A stretch of DNA of 64,000 bases from Chamaecyparis obtusa (taxonomy: Eukaryota > Streptophyta > Pinopsida > Cupressales > Cupressaceae). The translations under genes and the position numbers were made by a program. This document shows, piece by piece, positions 1 through 12,713 of the stretch (position 1 is the stretch's first letter; each line of letters opens with the position of its first letter). The notes under the pieces are model-generated. The model did not search any database. It was given only the letters and a program-made list of their open reading frames with translations, and was not told where the DNA came from. Location: positions 303,501-367,500 of the forward strand of contig BSBK01001114.1 in assembly GCA_027943335.1 (NCBI GenBank), read 5' to 3'.

Positions 1-197
1 AACTGATCACGTTCATCCTGATTCAAACATTTCCCAATTTTTATCATCCTTTCAGAGTTGTTTTCATCTACTTGAATATCAATAGTTTTAGTGATTAACA
101 AATCACTTCTTATCAGAGAATCCATTGGTAAAGGAAGAGTATTATGTTCTTCATGTTCTCCAAAATAAGCATCAGTTTTTAAACAATAAGGCTTTCC

Positions 198-593
198 TCA
201 TTTGTGATGAAACTTAGGTAAATCCTCATAAACCCCTAAAAATTCCATTAAGGCTTCATCTTTAGGAAAAATATCCAAAGAGGATTGTTGATTAAGGTCA
301 ATAAGCAATGGGTTAACCAACTTCAATTGTCCATTGCAAATATGATCAACATTAAGAGGACAAGATGATGGTTGTCTATAAGGATTGAATCCTAATCCAT
401 ATGTATGATCATAAACTTCATTATCCAAAGGTACTTGTATACCTTGTTCATATTTACCACATCCTTTCCCATTAAATCCTAATTTCTTAAGCAAATGATA
501 ACCAAGACCATATCGATCAATCATGTCAGAAGGAGTCCAAGGAGGGACATATGTCACAATGTCATAACAATCAGGATTTATAGTTTCAATCAT
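198..593 (-). pseudogene. Element E: G-patch-like segment after protease
   Basis: 131 codons with a glycine-spaced region (GYHLLKKLGFNGKGCGK, later YGLGFNP) resembling a G-patch, an RNA-binding module found after the protease in some Tat-lineage elements. Element B has the equivalent segment at about 41880-42010. It lies in a different frame from the protease, so an indel falls between about 593 and 626. Reverse transcriptase should follow but is outside the window. Confidence 0.5.
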
Positions 594-625
594 TTCATTA
601 ATCGAAGCGGCAAAAAAATTACTTT

Positions 626-1240
626 TTAATTCTTTAGAAAGCGGAGAAGAAATAAAAACTTTTTCTCAAATTCATTTTGTTGCTTCATAAATTCCAAATC
701 AAAGACCTTGTATTCTCTAATAAACGTAGGATTAAAATCCAATGTCCCCCAATCATCCTCAGACAAAGAAGAAGATGGAATTTCCTGTTGTTGAATCTTA
801 GGCTGTTGTATTTCTAGATGTTTTTCAATCTCTTTACTAGGTTGAAGAGGTTCAGAAATTTCAGCATATTCTACATTTAAGCAAGGATTTGGGGCATCAT
901 CTGCATATAATGTATACATTAAATTATTATAGATGAACCTAACCTTGCGATGAAGAGTAGAAGGAACTGCATGCATAGTATGTAACCATGGTCTTCCTAA
1001 AAGAAGGTTATAATTGAGAGGTCCAGGCATAACATGAATAGGAGTATTTAATATAACTGGACCAACTTTAACAGGTAAGGTAATAATGCCCAAAGTTCTT
1101 TTCGATATATTGTCAAATCCACATATAGGAACATTATTAGGTTGAATAGTAGTAAGATCAACCTTAATTGTCTTGAGCATATCCATGCTACAAACATTAA
1201 GTCCAGATCCATTATCAATTAAGGTTCTTTGAATGATACT
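626..1240 (-). pseudogene. Element E: retropepsin-like aspartic protease
   Basis: Just after the stop that separates it from the upstream ORF, the minus strand encodes a segment with the retropepsin active-site form L-I-D-N-G-S-G-L-N-V (about 1190-1220). This is followed by a beta-rich stretch and the C-terminal flap partner of the form YNLLLGRPW (about 1000-1030). That pairing is the normal arrangement of a plant Ty3/Gypsy protease that cleaves Gag-Pol. The Asp is present. The tail after about 900 is acidic and Gln-rich linker. The unit is a broken fragment of the polyprotein, in the same frame as the ORF upstream and shifted relative to the G-patch segment downstream. Confidence 0.65.
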
Positions 1241-1951
1241 CTAATTAATAGAGACAGCCACCATGAGAGCATCATATTGATTATGCACCTCTAGGGAAGG
1301 TAAATCATTATTAGAAAAAACAATAGGAGGTATAGAAGACATAGTATGCATACAATCCAAATTAGAATGAATGTTCTCTTGATTAGGAGGTGAAGCAGGA
1401 AGAGTAGATAAGGCTTTTTGCAATGCCTCATGATATGTCGAGGAAGTTTGAAGTAATTCCCATAAAGATATCTTAGCAGGAGTAGTACATAATTGGTCAA
1501 CTAAGTTATACTCCTTAAAGGTAGATGGATACCTAGGTGCTTGCGGAAGCATAGGTTGAGAAGGAGGTAAAGAAACTGGAACAGAAGGCTGAGGGTTATT
1601 TTGTGTGCGATAAGTATGTGAAATGGAATAGGTGTTATCAAAGAAATCCAAAGGATCTCTAGGTTTACCCTTAATTGTTATACGAGGACATCCTTTTACC
1701 ATCATCAAAGGTGTAGGATATATCATTTTAGGTTTATCAATATTACAAATAGTGGGACATGTAGGTAACCATGCACACACCCTATGGTAAAGGTCAATTG
1801 GAGAGGTTGAGGAGGAGAGTAAAATATGAATAAGATCCATGGAGATCATATTCAAACCATTTTCATCCTCACTACCATGTACCTCATTAGGGAATCTATC
1901 CTCTTGTACAATAAAAGCCTCATCAAAGTACTCAAAACAAGAATCATACAT
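1241..1951 (-). pseudogene. Element E: gag-protease linker ORF
   Basis: An open stretch of 236 codons read from a start at 1951. It has no CCHC knuckle or capsid signature. Its second half is Pro/Ser/Gln-rich, followed by a segment of the form YNLVDQL then PAKISLWELL, which I recognise as the conserved stretch just before the protease in Tat-lineage polyproteins. The frame ends in a nonsense codon at about 1241, then continues in the same frame into the protease active-site segment. The role would be part of the Gag-Pro polyprotein in virus-like particle assembly. The missing capsid suggests the gag was lost. Confidence 0.55.
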
Positions 1952-3760
1952 GTTGAATACAAAGAAAGCACTAAAAGCATGAAAATGTAAATATTTTTGT
2001 ATTTTTAAAGGAAGTTTGCAATTTTTTTGTACTTTTGAGATATAAATGCAAGAAATCTAATCTTATAAGCATGCAATATTTAAATCTAACACTATAAAAG
2101 AAAGATTTGTCATAAACGGGTTCACCAAAATGAATAGGTTAAAATTGGAGCCTTAACAATGCACCTAACATTCAACACTATTCATTTGTAATAAGTTTGT
2201 TTGTATTGGAATAGCATAAGCAAATATGGAAATACTTGAAAATTAATTAGGTCAAGATACATACCTCATCATGAAATTGATTTAGAAATACCTTTTTTTT
2301 GAAGCCTATGCGGAGTTTCAGAAGATTCTACAACTAGATTTGGGACCAGGAAGTCGTGATAGAGAAAACCCAGAAAAATTTTGTCTTTCCAGCAGCAGGT
2401 AGCCTCTGACCCTCATAAAAGGTCAAAGGCTACATTTTTATTTTGAAGGTCGATTTTGACCTTGTTCGCAAATCTCAGAAGTTCGGCGAAAAGGGTACTC
2501 AGATCTGTCCTCTAATTCCCGAAACAACGACTGTAGATATCTGAAAAAGGGAGTTTTTGGGGTGGCTATATAGGGTTTTGCCTTAGTCAAACCCCCATTT
2601 TGGTGATCTCCACCTCCACAAATAGCCGATTGAAATAGAATGTGTGTGTGTATGTATTGAAAGTGTAATGCCAAGATCTAATCCTCTAGATCAAAACCCT
2701 AACATGAATATGTATGAAACAACAATGCATAGATTTGAATAAGATAAAAAAGCATACCAAGCCCCCAAGGCTAAAGTACTTCTACCAAACTCACAATCTG
2801 TAATTGCTACTCCATGATTGTATCTTTGAATGCTTGAAAGTTGGTAATGGTGGATCAAGGAAGAAAGGATCTCTCTTGCTCCAAGTATGTGTTCACAAAG
2901 ATGCTTGATGTCAACAATGGCTTGATCTTCTATATCATCCTCTTGCAATCTTACATCTTCACCTTTCCTTGCTTGCTTGAATCTTCTTGTTCATGAATTT
3001 GTCTCCTTGAGAGCACTTAATCATGAAATTGCTTGGTGAAAATGAATGCAAATGAGAGTCTTTATATAGAGGTTTCAAGGTGAGGCTCCTAGAGCAATGT
3101 GAGGACCCATAATTCAAATTTCACCTCAAATTAAGGTCCAATCACAATAACCAACTAAGGAGGGAAAACAATTAAATGAAATTTGAATTAAAACCTTTCC
3201 GCACTCTGATTTGAGGGCCCAACATTGATTTCGGGGCATGTCAGGACCAAATTTGAAAAAGGGGCACAAATTCCAGAGGAGGTCAAACAATGACCTCATC
3301 TCTAACTTAGGTTAGGGTTGAGCTCGATGCTGACCTAGGTTAGGGTCGACCTTGAATTTGACCCAGTGGGCCCAGATCTAGCTAGAATTGGGACAGGAGG
3401 TCCCGGGGGTGCCCGGAGACCTAGAAATGATGCTAGGATGGGACAAAATGCCAAGGAGAGGCATAAATTCCTATGATGATTGTGATGAAGGCTAGGAGGA
3501 CCTATTTCTAAGTCCTACCTAGAAAATAGAGCCATGGAAGAGGGAAATTAAGGAGAATCCTCGGGATCCTAACCCTAATTTCACTTAGAATGAAGAAATT
3601 AAGTGTAGAATGCATCCTAAATGCAAGTCTATCATGATAAATGTACTAAAAGAGGGTGCTAAACCTATCAAGATGGAAGTGCTTCCATTTTAAGACAATA
3701 CACTATGGAAGAAGGCCTTTATATAGGGATGTAAACCTTTTTCATATATTAATAAAATAT
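1952..3760 (-). other. Element E: leader and probable 5' LTR
   Basis: No long real ORF. On the minus strand there is a TATA-type box at 3061-3070, then pyrimidine- and A-rich leader. Upstream of the box (3110-3600) is a comparatively GC-rich U3-like stretch. This order (U3, TATA, leader, then protein) fits a 5' LTR feeding element E. I could not find the TG/CA ends or a primer-binding site, so the LTR and leader are not separated here. Confidence 0.4.
3061..3070 (-). promoter_or_regulatory. TATA-type box of element E LTR
   Basis: The minus strand reads TCTATATAAA, followed about 30 nt downstream by A/C-rich leader. Position upstream of E's ORFs supports an LTR promoter. A second similar box (CTATATAAAG, near 3717-3729) lies further upstream. 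Confidence 0.35.
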
Positions 3761-5390
3761 AATTATTACTGACCAAAAAAAAAATATTAAATTTTATTTT
3801 ATTATTTTATATAACATATATTATATGAATGAAATATAATTTTCTTAAACAAAATCCTTTAAGTGCTATGAAATATATACTCCCTTGTTTTTCTAAATAA
3901 GACGATAATAAAGTAAAAGGAAATGTTCTTAATTGAATATAATCCACCCTAAAAAGTTGCACGTTAGTAGGGTAGATAGTGATCCTATTTCTGACAAACT
4001 TGGGCATGAACGTGAAAATGTTATTAATTTTATTTGAGGCCTATGTAATATTCTCTACTGCCAAAGATGCTTAGTAGGATAAAGCAATGGTGAAAACTAC
4101 AAGAGAAAATAGTGACATCAATAGAAACATGTCGACAGATAATGAATGGTTATGATAGTCTCAATTGTCTTGTACTCGTAAGGATGTCTTAATAGCCATC
4201 GATCTGGTAAGTCAGTCAAACAAGTTCATTGTGCTCAGTTACACCTTTGCCATTTTATCACAACTAAAATATTAATTTCTTGAATTTGTTTATAATATTC
4301 ACTTCGAATTGGGAAATACGTCCTGTCAAATCAAAATGCAAGAATTATTTTTTGCGGCAATTGAATGTGTTAAAAAGTGGCAAGTGGTTGAGATATTTTA
4401 GTATAAAATAGTATACATCGACGGGAAATGCATTTTAACAAGTGATACATACTGTCAGCAATAGGGCTCCAATGCTCTGTAAGAAATTGACATATGTGTA
4501 CATTTTGGTAATGAAAAATTCAATGGGCAACAAGGTTTTAATCACCTCGCATGTGTTATCCTACATTGTGAGCAAACCTAAACATGGACGACTGATACAG
4601 AAAAAAAATTATGAAAAATAAAATGGTGACTAAGTAATCTTACGACGTGCAAGATTGCAATTGTCTTACACGCCCCTAGTCCATTATAGACCAATTGATT
4701 TAGAAGCCCATGTTGAAATTTTCATATATGAAACGTGTAGTGCCCACCCCTTTACTCTAATTTATGTTTTCGATGCTAACCCATTTAGACCACTTTTCAT
4801 GAATATTAAATCATTGGTTATATTTAATGATTCAATTCTATGATACTTTAAATTGTTTGATTTATATCATGTTAGTTAGATGATGATGATTATTCACATA
4901 TGATGATGTTACTTATGTTATAATATTTACTAACCCCATACTTGCATGTGTATGGTTGGTGTGTATGTTTTACCTTTCTGTTTGACGTGCCTGATGTGGT
5001 TGAGGGATGGAGTCATAGTTTCTTGCGAGATCCACATGATCGGCTGATCCCTACCATTGTCTGTTATATATTTATACATGTATGTACATGCTTATCTTTT
5101 ATGCAGGATTTCAGGTATCGGGCATCGACTTCCCTGAATTGTCAAGATGAGCATGCCCTATCACAATATCTCAATGGTAAGAGAGGGGAGATAACATCCA
5201 GGTCTAAATCCCAACCTAAGCCAATTAGTGTCCTCGAACAGTGGACAAGTATCTTTTATGTTATCCTCTGCATTCGTCAAGATTATGTCATTTGTGAACC
5301 CTTTCTTTGAGCTTGATTATTACTTTTGGGTTTTGGTCAGTTTTTCTTTTGTTTGTTGGTCAGGTGTCTTGATGTGAATTTTGTATTACT
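3761..5390. other. Intergenic, nothing recognised
   Basis: AT-rich with scattered short ORFs (62 to 122 codons, for example 4942-5310) that show no motif I recognise. The stretch 4940-5310 is less AT-rich than its surroundings and may be an old repeat or LTR interior, but I cannot name it. Confidence 0.5.
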
Positions 5391-6020
5391 AATGTATTAA
5401 GGATTTAATTAAGATTAATTATGAGATTAAAATAATTATATCTTATGAATATGAAATATTAAACATATAGATATTTAATTAATAAAAATTAATTAAATAT
5501 CATTCATTATTTAAAAGACTTAGTTAAAAGTCTAATTATAAAAAATAAAGGTTTAATTAAATATTAAATTTAAATTTAAATTAAATGTTTAAATAATATA
5601 AGTTGATATAAATTATCAATTTACTTATTAAGTGGTGCTAAGATATTAATTATAATTAAAATATAATCATGTGATTATATGCACACTAGTTAAAAGAAAT
5701 TGATTAAAGTTCTAATTTAGAAAGTTGAGTTAAGAAACTTAACTGAGAGATTAGTTATAATTTCTTTTAATAAATTAATGAGTTAATATTTAATTATCAA
5801 TTTGCATATTATTAATGTGCTAAAGATATTAATTATTAATTAAAATATTATTATGCAATTAAATTTGCACATTTAGTTAATAAAACTGAAATATAGATTA
5901 AGATTAAAAGTTGAGTGATTTGCATGAATTAGAATTATTAGTTAAATAAATAATTATTTTATATAAGGGATTGATATTAACGAGGTTTAGAGTTGAGTTT
6001 TGATTTCTGTGACTTTGAGT
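5391..6020. repeat. Very AT-rich TTAATTAA/TAAATTTAAAT-type tract
   Basis: Low-complexity A/T sequence made of recurring TTAATTAA, AAATTTAAATT and TTAATTAT words. It resembles the tracts at 16200-16520 and 61080-61240, where it also lies next to LTR-like DNA. No coding potential is seen. Confidence 0.5.
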
Positions 6021-9000
6021 TAACTATTTTATTGCTTTAGGCAGTTGAGTTCTTATTTCTAATTGTGAGTTGCATGTTTTCAACCCTAGTTGTTGGGTTT
6101 TCTATATGAGAGTCATTTTTGGTCATTCTTAGGGACACATGTTTTAGGAAGGTTTCTATAGGTTTGGCTTTGGATTGGAATTCAAGGAATTTTTGTAAAG
6201 CTTGGGATCTTGGAGGTTTTTGGATTTTGCGTTTTGGTCTTTGCATGCGTTTCAGATTCAACTTATGGGATTAAGGTAGGGGATGAAAACCTTTGCAAAA
6301 TTTTCCTCTTTGAAAAGATTATTTTCTTCGTGTCTTCCAGATTGTTGATTTTGAGTGGTTGAGTTATGGTTTTACCTTGATTGTGAAATTGAAAAGAAAA
6401 GTCATTAAGAATGGCATGTGTGCAAGAAATTTATGACTACACTTGAATATGTTAAACCCTAGATTTTGTTTGAGAACATTAGGTAAATTTGAGATTTGAT
6501 TGATTAGGGTTTGGTAAAAACATGGTAGAAGAGCTTCACAAAATTATACAGATAATTAGATTCAAAACCTATCAAATTATGCTTACATTTATATATTCAT
6601 ATAGATTTCCTTATTAAATTTCTTTAAATAAAAATAAAAAGAGACTAACAAAATTTGATTGTAACAAAATATATTATATATATAAATTAATGAAGAAATT
6701 ATTATGTTTTTAAAATGAAAAAATATGAATAGTGGTGGGGGCCGCCCAAGCGCTCACCCCCACCCCATCATTTTTTCCACCGAAATTATTTATAAAAATA
6801 AATGGAGTTTAAATGATTAAGGGGACGACTTAATAAAGCATGCCCCCCACTATACACAATGCATAAGAGTTAAGAAGGGAGTGGCAGGTGAGACCCCACC
6901 CCCCTCACATAATTAAACTTATTACACTGTAGGCATTTTTTATATGGACGAGTCAAGATGATTTTGCAAATCAACGATCCCTATCTAACAAGGATAGACG
7001 ACCATTGAAGTATTTATAACCGTTGATTGCTTTCCATGCATCTTTTATCCTTTAAATCACTATTTTTGCCCTTTTCTAACTGTCTTTCTCCAAATTTTCA
7101 ATTGTCAGTTTGTTTTTTCGCTAGGAGGTGTAACTCGGATATGACACTTTCACCAGTTCAAGCATCTTCGGAGTGTTGTTGTTTCACACCAATAAGAACC
7201 TATCTTTGTTTGTAATAAGCTCTTCTCCAATTACAGTTATTTCCTCTCTATTGAAAATTATGACGTGTGTGCATGCATGCCTAAATATATGGGTGTTTTA
7301 AGGTCTACCAAAATATTGGAAGGACAACAAAAATAAAGGTTATCAAGGATAATTTTCGTAAGGGACAAAACCGATTATATGCAGTATGAACTGAACAAGA
7401 TAGGTGATCTAATTGAGAACAGTGGAACAGAAAATTAATAACAAGGAAACAAGATTTTCCTCATAAAGGGATTAGATTAGTTGTTCTAAGGTTGGACACA
7501 TGGAGTGGCGCATGAAGATAGTGAGAACATGTGAGACGAAGGAAGTAGATGATCAGCTTGACAACCAGGACTACAAAGGGAATCAACTTCAAGATCTCGT
7601 AAAGGATGAGATTGATTGTTGACATTAACGACAAAAGGGATTTGTGGTGAGATTGCAGGCCAAAGTGAAAAGAGAGGTTAAACAGGGCCAATTGAATGCA
7701 ACAAGGGAATACCAATAAGACCACCTACCAAGTCTTTCATCAGTAGAAGACAGACAAAAATTGCAAACTTTATGCATGAGTATAACCAAGAACCCACCAT
7801 GTACTCTATTTATATTAGTATAAATTTATTTGGATTTCACCAGGCATAGTATACAAAGTAGTGTTTCCTACACCCATCTAGCACACATATGAAAAAGCAT
7901 ACAATTAACATTATCAAAAAGAATATGGAAATGGGCTACCAAAAAAATTAAAAATTACATTTAGATGTGTAAATCGATATTTATTTAAAACTCTTCGTGA
8001 TAAATTTGTTTTTCACTAGATTTTCATTTTATTAATGATTAACTAAACTTTAGTGGTCAGTCAACATATATTTTGTGATATTGGAGGTTTTATTTTTTCA
8101 AATGCCCTTCCCTTCACCTTTATTTTGCATCATTAAAGAACTTAAGTTTTTATTTATTTATTTTAAAACATACAAATTTAATATTCCTATATAAAATCAA
8201 TATTGACTTTACTCCTAACTTTGTTAACAGATTGAATATTTTATTTGCAAAACTGCATACAATGTACATTAACATTAAAAAATTGCAAGCTTACATTTAC
8301 ATTAATATTGATTAATTTTTTTTTACTTATTTTAAAAACATTCCTTGTCAAACAATACTAAGATATTTGTGATGTTATTGGTTGTCGATTTTGAATATTT
8401 TGGATAGTCCTTACAAAATGTACTATTAACCAAATTTCAAAAACTAAAAAACATAATAGATTTTTGTGAAATTTTCAGCATATGTTCTTCATCATGTTTG
8501 TAGCTGCTTGCATTAAAAGTAGGTCCCATGAAACTAATTTAACCTATAGATCTAAGTGAGAATGCATCTTAGTAAAATAATTTTGAGGTACATTTTTTCA
8601 AGTTCAATGGCATGCTAAAACACACTTTATTATACTAAAATGTAGAAATCTAATATCTGGCCTTATTTTTAACCTATAACCAATTGCATTTGCTTAAAAG
8701 TTTGCAACCTCCCTTAAAAAAATGTTTATGTGTTGTTGAATTTGTAAGCTATATCCACAAAGCTTAACATTTTCATTGCATGTTAAATCGATTATAATGT
8801 TTTGTTCTTCCTTTCACCTGAAAAGTTTTATGTCACAAAGAAAGGAAAATTAGGAGGATGAAAAGTTTTAATAAAAAAGAGCACACCAAAGAAGATGGAA
8901 TAAGCATCAGATATAGAAAAAGAATAAAATAATCCATAAGAGTTTAGATGGTTAAGGGAAGAATATGAAGAGATCATGGTCGAAGAAAGCAATTTTTATT

Positions 9001-10400
9001 GGTTTATTAGAAAATGGCTTGCCTTAGGCTAATAAAAGGTGCAATCTATTCAAAAAGATAAAAATGAATATATTTTAATTAAGGATAACACCAAGGTCAT
9101 GGCTGCGTGTGTGAGCCTGAAGTATTTTATACAAACAATTAGAAGCATGTGAATAGTAAAATTGACTTTTAATATGTAAGGATTGAGAATCTATGTATCA
9201 TTATTTTGAAAGATGTGAGACTTTTACAACCCATGGAATCTAGATGTAATGGTTTCAAAACTTATCCAACCTATTCTTGCTTCTTTTCACATTCACAGTA
9301 AGCATTGCAAAGTTTTTAAACCCAGATCTAATCAGACCCATTCTGCTTTTTAACTATAAAAAATAATGAATTTCTTGTACTTCATGGAAGCAACACAAAC
9401 TTAGGACATGCCGCCACAAAAAAATGAGAAAACAGTAATAAACATTTATTATATATTTTGACAATTCATTCTTTTTAACCCTGGACGACTGCTTGAACAT
9501 GTACAAGTTTAAATGTTTGCGAGTTAAGCCAATGAGTCATGCACATTTTTTTAGGTTTGAAAGAATCGGCGAACATGGAGTCAAAGTAGTGTCATCGCAA
9601 CTATTAATGTTTTTACATATTATATTTTGGATGATGGGATGTGTTTTAGACATTGTGACTTGATCGTGACAAAGACAGCATCAGTGCATCAAACTTACTT
9701 GTGGGTTAGCCCAGATTCAGCTATACGCGAGAATCACAAAAAGGCTTTCTTCGGCTTTGCAACAAAAACAACACACTTATAGTAAGTAATAGGATTTAGG
9801 ATGTGCAAATTCATTTTTCATAGTGGTATTCACAATGGTATAGTGCAACCATGATTTAGGATGGAAAAATAAATGAAATACAAACAAATTCATAAGAAGT
9901 CAATAAAAGTGTATTATTAGAAATGAACGGAGATGAAAGCAAGGCAATCCAACATAACATATGTATTGTCATAAGGTTAATAATTCTAAAGTTATTTGAC
10001 CCATCAATAAAAAATTCCCTACAAGGTAATTAACCTCGAATTTGATATAATTAATGAATGGAGATGAAGGAGATAATTAATGAATAATTTATAATAATTA
10101 ACAATTTAATAAAATTACACAAATGAGATATTTAATTAAAGAAAGAATAATTGTACATTGAAAAATAATTTAATCTATATACAAAGACTATTAAATTAAA
10201 TTATACAAATAAATATTTGAATTCTCATATTTAAAAATAAAAATAATATAATAATACAAAGTATGTTTTGAAATATTGTTAAATTTAATAGTTAAAGAAG
10301 TTTTTTATTAACCCACATAAATATTTTAAAAGACTTATATTCATATCTTCCAATCCTACACCAATACTTACTTTTCATTTTTTCAATTCTAATAAATTTA
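6021..10400. other. Intergenic, no gene recognised
   Basis: A 4.4-kb AT-rich stretch. The short frames at 6037-6261, 7027-7215 and 7461-7724 show no domain. A small GC-rich patch at 6733-6775 and another at 6890-6910 stand out, resembling a patch at 16148-16175. Nothing else is identifiable; it is probably decayed repeat DNA. Confidence 0.5.
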
Positions 10401-10405
10401 ATATA

Positions 10406-10704
10406 TGTTAGAATTTAATCTTTCCTTGGTATATATTTGTATTTAAAGAATAAACCAAGGTATCCTATTGTATTCGTCCTCTAGTCCAAGTGGGAGGACA
10501 TGTCATATTTGTAATTTTCTTTATTAAGAAAAATAGATATTCTTCCTTATGAGGAATCCTACACTTGTCTCACACACTAGTGAAATGTGACATACACAGA
10601 AATGAGAGTTACAATGTAACTCCTTTTTCACATCTCTATTAAGAGATGACTCTCCTTCTCTCATGACAAGAGATACTTCTTCTTGATTATTATTATATGA
10701 GCTT

Positions 10705-10758
<54 letters not shown>

Positions 10759-10956
10759 CTTAGGCTTTTTGCCACTTTCATTATATCACGGGGGTTTTTT
10801 TTATGCTTTTCTCCCTTCAAAATCTTGTCTCCTTTATTGCTTGGATCTTTGGTGAATGGTCCTAATTTTTGCATTAATTCATGGTAAATCTTCTTACTCC
10901 TATCTCATTGAATTAAACAATTTTCTATCTCTTTTTATTTTGTTATTATTTTAACA
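10406..10956 (+). repeat. D1 5' LTR
   Basis: 551 bp, TG...CA ends, preceded by TSD ATATA. It contains a 49-bp CT microsatellite (10707-10755), which produces a spurious Arg-Glu repeat ORF on the minus strand. It differs from the 3' LTR mainly by scattered transitions. Confidence 0.92.
10707..10755. repeat. (CT)n microsatellite in D1 5' LTR
   Basis: A pure CT run of about 49 bp. The 3' LTR of D1 carries a run of the same length (14120-14168). In D2 the equivalent runs are shorter and interrupted (about 54746-54782 and 58711-58733). Confidence 0.9.
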
Positions 10957-10968
10957 TGGTATCAGAGC
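10957..10968 (+). other. D1 primer-binding site (tRNA-Met type)
   Basis: TGGTATCAGAGC directly abuts the 5' LTR. This is the standard plant initiator tRNA-Met complement that primes minus-strand cDNA synthesis. Confidence 0.9.
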
Positions 10969-12713
10969 AGATTGGTTTAATCCATTATTGAGTGTATAGG
11001 TGAAGGAGCTACCATATCTTGGAGCACTCCAATATCGGAGACTCTTGAGAGAGTTTATTGCTAGTATATTTTTTCTTTTGACTAATCTGATTAAGAGAAA
11101 AAAAAAAAATCAAATTTTTTTTGGGTTTGGCTGGTTTACCGCCAAACCCGGTTTATCTATTAGATACATTATTGATTTGTTTTGTGCAAGTTTGGAGACA
11201 TTTCAATCTTGGCTTTGTTCTTCATCATTTTTTTTCAAATATGAGCTCTAATATGTTTAATATTTTTATTGAATATATTTAATCTAACTCTATTTGCAAG
11301 TTTATACTCTGTTCAATCTTTTCTCACCCTTCATTTTTCAGCAGCTCTATCGCTTTGTTATATATTTGTATATCTAACATTTTTATTTGTTGCAGGATTT
11401 ACATTTTATCTCATATTCATTTTTTTATATTACATCTCTGATTCATAATCCTTGCTTACATTCTTCATCTCTTGTAGCATCTATTTTATAATATAATCTC
11501 TATTTTTTAATCATAGTTATATCTCTACTTTTTTTTTTAATTTCAAGTTTTTAAAATCTAATATTTCTTTAGGTTTTCAAATCATTCTTTGTTGCAGGCG
11601 TATTCTCTGTGATATCTCTAGTTTCTACTTTCTTTTTATATCTCCATCTGTTGTTTTTTATTTCATTTATCTACTTGCAACTCTTTTTTTTTTTAAAAAA
11701 AAAAATGTCTATTCTCATACACAGTCATTTTGTATTCTTTTTTATGGATATATAAGAGCGAATATAGAAAATTTATGATTTGGGTTTTGTGCAGAACCCT
11801 CTGATTTAGCTAACTCGCGAGTAGATTCCCAAATTTTGCCCTCATTTAAGAGTAATAGAAGGTTCTTTTAAAATGTTTTTTAATAATTTCATCATAAATG
11901 TGCGTTTCTGGTTTCTAAACATTTATAGAGTTAAATCACTGTCAGATATAATCTTATGTTTCATATATCTCATTCTCTTAAACAAAAAAATTATTATATT
12001 GCCCAGTGTAAATACTTTGCTGTTGAGTTAACCTTTATTGGAAAAGGTTATCTGTAGGTTTTGTTTTTTAATTCTTCTTTATTTGCAAGACTTGTCATGA
12101 TTGTTTTGAGTTCATGATTATTATGCCTGAATATCTCTGCATAAATCAGTTTTAACCATTTCTTTGCAAGCTTATATTAGCTTATTCCTTGGTTTGAGAT
12201 TCTTTTCTTTGCATGCATATATTAGCTTATTCCTTGGTCTAAGATTCTATTCAGCATTGCTAACTTTAGTTCTAGTTTAATCATTTCTTTCAATCTTTGT
12301 TTCGTTTCAATCCTTGTTTCATTTAACATTTGGTCATTTAATTTGTTTTTCATTAATAATTTGGTTAAATCATTTATTTCATATTAATTCTGGTTGTATC
12401 TACTTTTAATTCATTTAATCCTTAGTTTAAAATTTAATTCACTTATTTGATTTATTCAAGATTTTATTATTAAATTATTAATTCATTAATAAGTTTCATT
12501 AATAAATTGATAATTTTATTATTAATAAGTTTATTAATTAATTATTAATAGGTGCTATTAATAAATTATTAAGTTTTAGTGTTAAATTTAAATTTTGTGT
12601 TTCAATAATTTAAAAATTTACATGTAATAGTTTAATTTTTTCCTCTCACCTTATTTTTTTCTAATCAAATCTTTGTTCTTCGCTCTAATTTCTCTATCTA
12701 ATTTTGTTTCATC
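10969..12713 (+). other. D1 untranslated leader
   Basis: About 1.7 kb of T-rich, non-coding sequence between primer site and ORF. The first 250 bases match D2's leader closely, through a shared stretch near 11130-11180 (GGGTTTGGCTGGTTTACCGC). Beyond that the two elements have different leader sequence. No motif was recognised in the D1-specific part. Confidence 0.6.

Larger units (their letters stand above)
1..3760 (-). mobile_element. Element E: edge-truncated Tat-lineage Ty3/Gypsy retrotransposon
   Basis: The minus strand carries, in transcription order, a probable LTR/leader (3760 to 1952), a gag-protease linker, a retropepsin-like domain and a G-patch-like segment, then runs off the window before reverse transcriptase. 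The same order protease then G-patch occurs in element B (41431-42940), and both carry a related stretch of the form NxLLGRPW followed by HxxxAxPST, so the Tat assignment rests on that match. No capsid-type gag precedes the protease, unlike B. The outer (right) boundary is uncertain: no TSD or exact LTR end was found, and 3760 is only where LTR-like composition gives way to AT-rich DNA. Confidence 0.7.

Noticed and set aside
4942..5310. 122-codon plus-strand ORF as a host gene
   Set aside because: No domain, unusual composition or gene context supports it.
10524..10874. Minus-strand ORFs with long Arg-Glu repeats (also 13934-14194)
   Set aside because: They are the antisense translation of the CT microsatellite in D1 LTRs and carry no domain.
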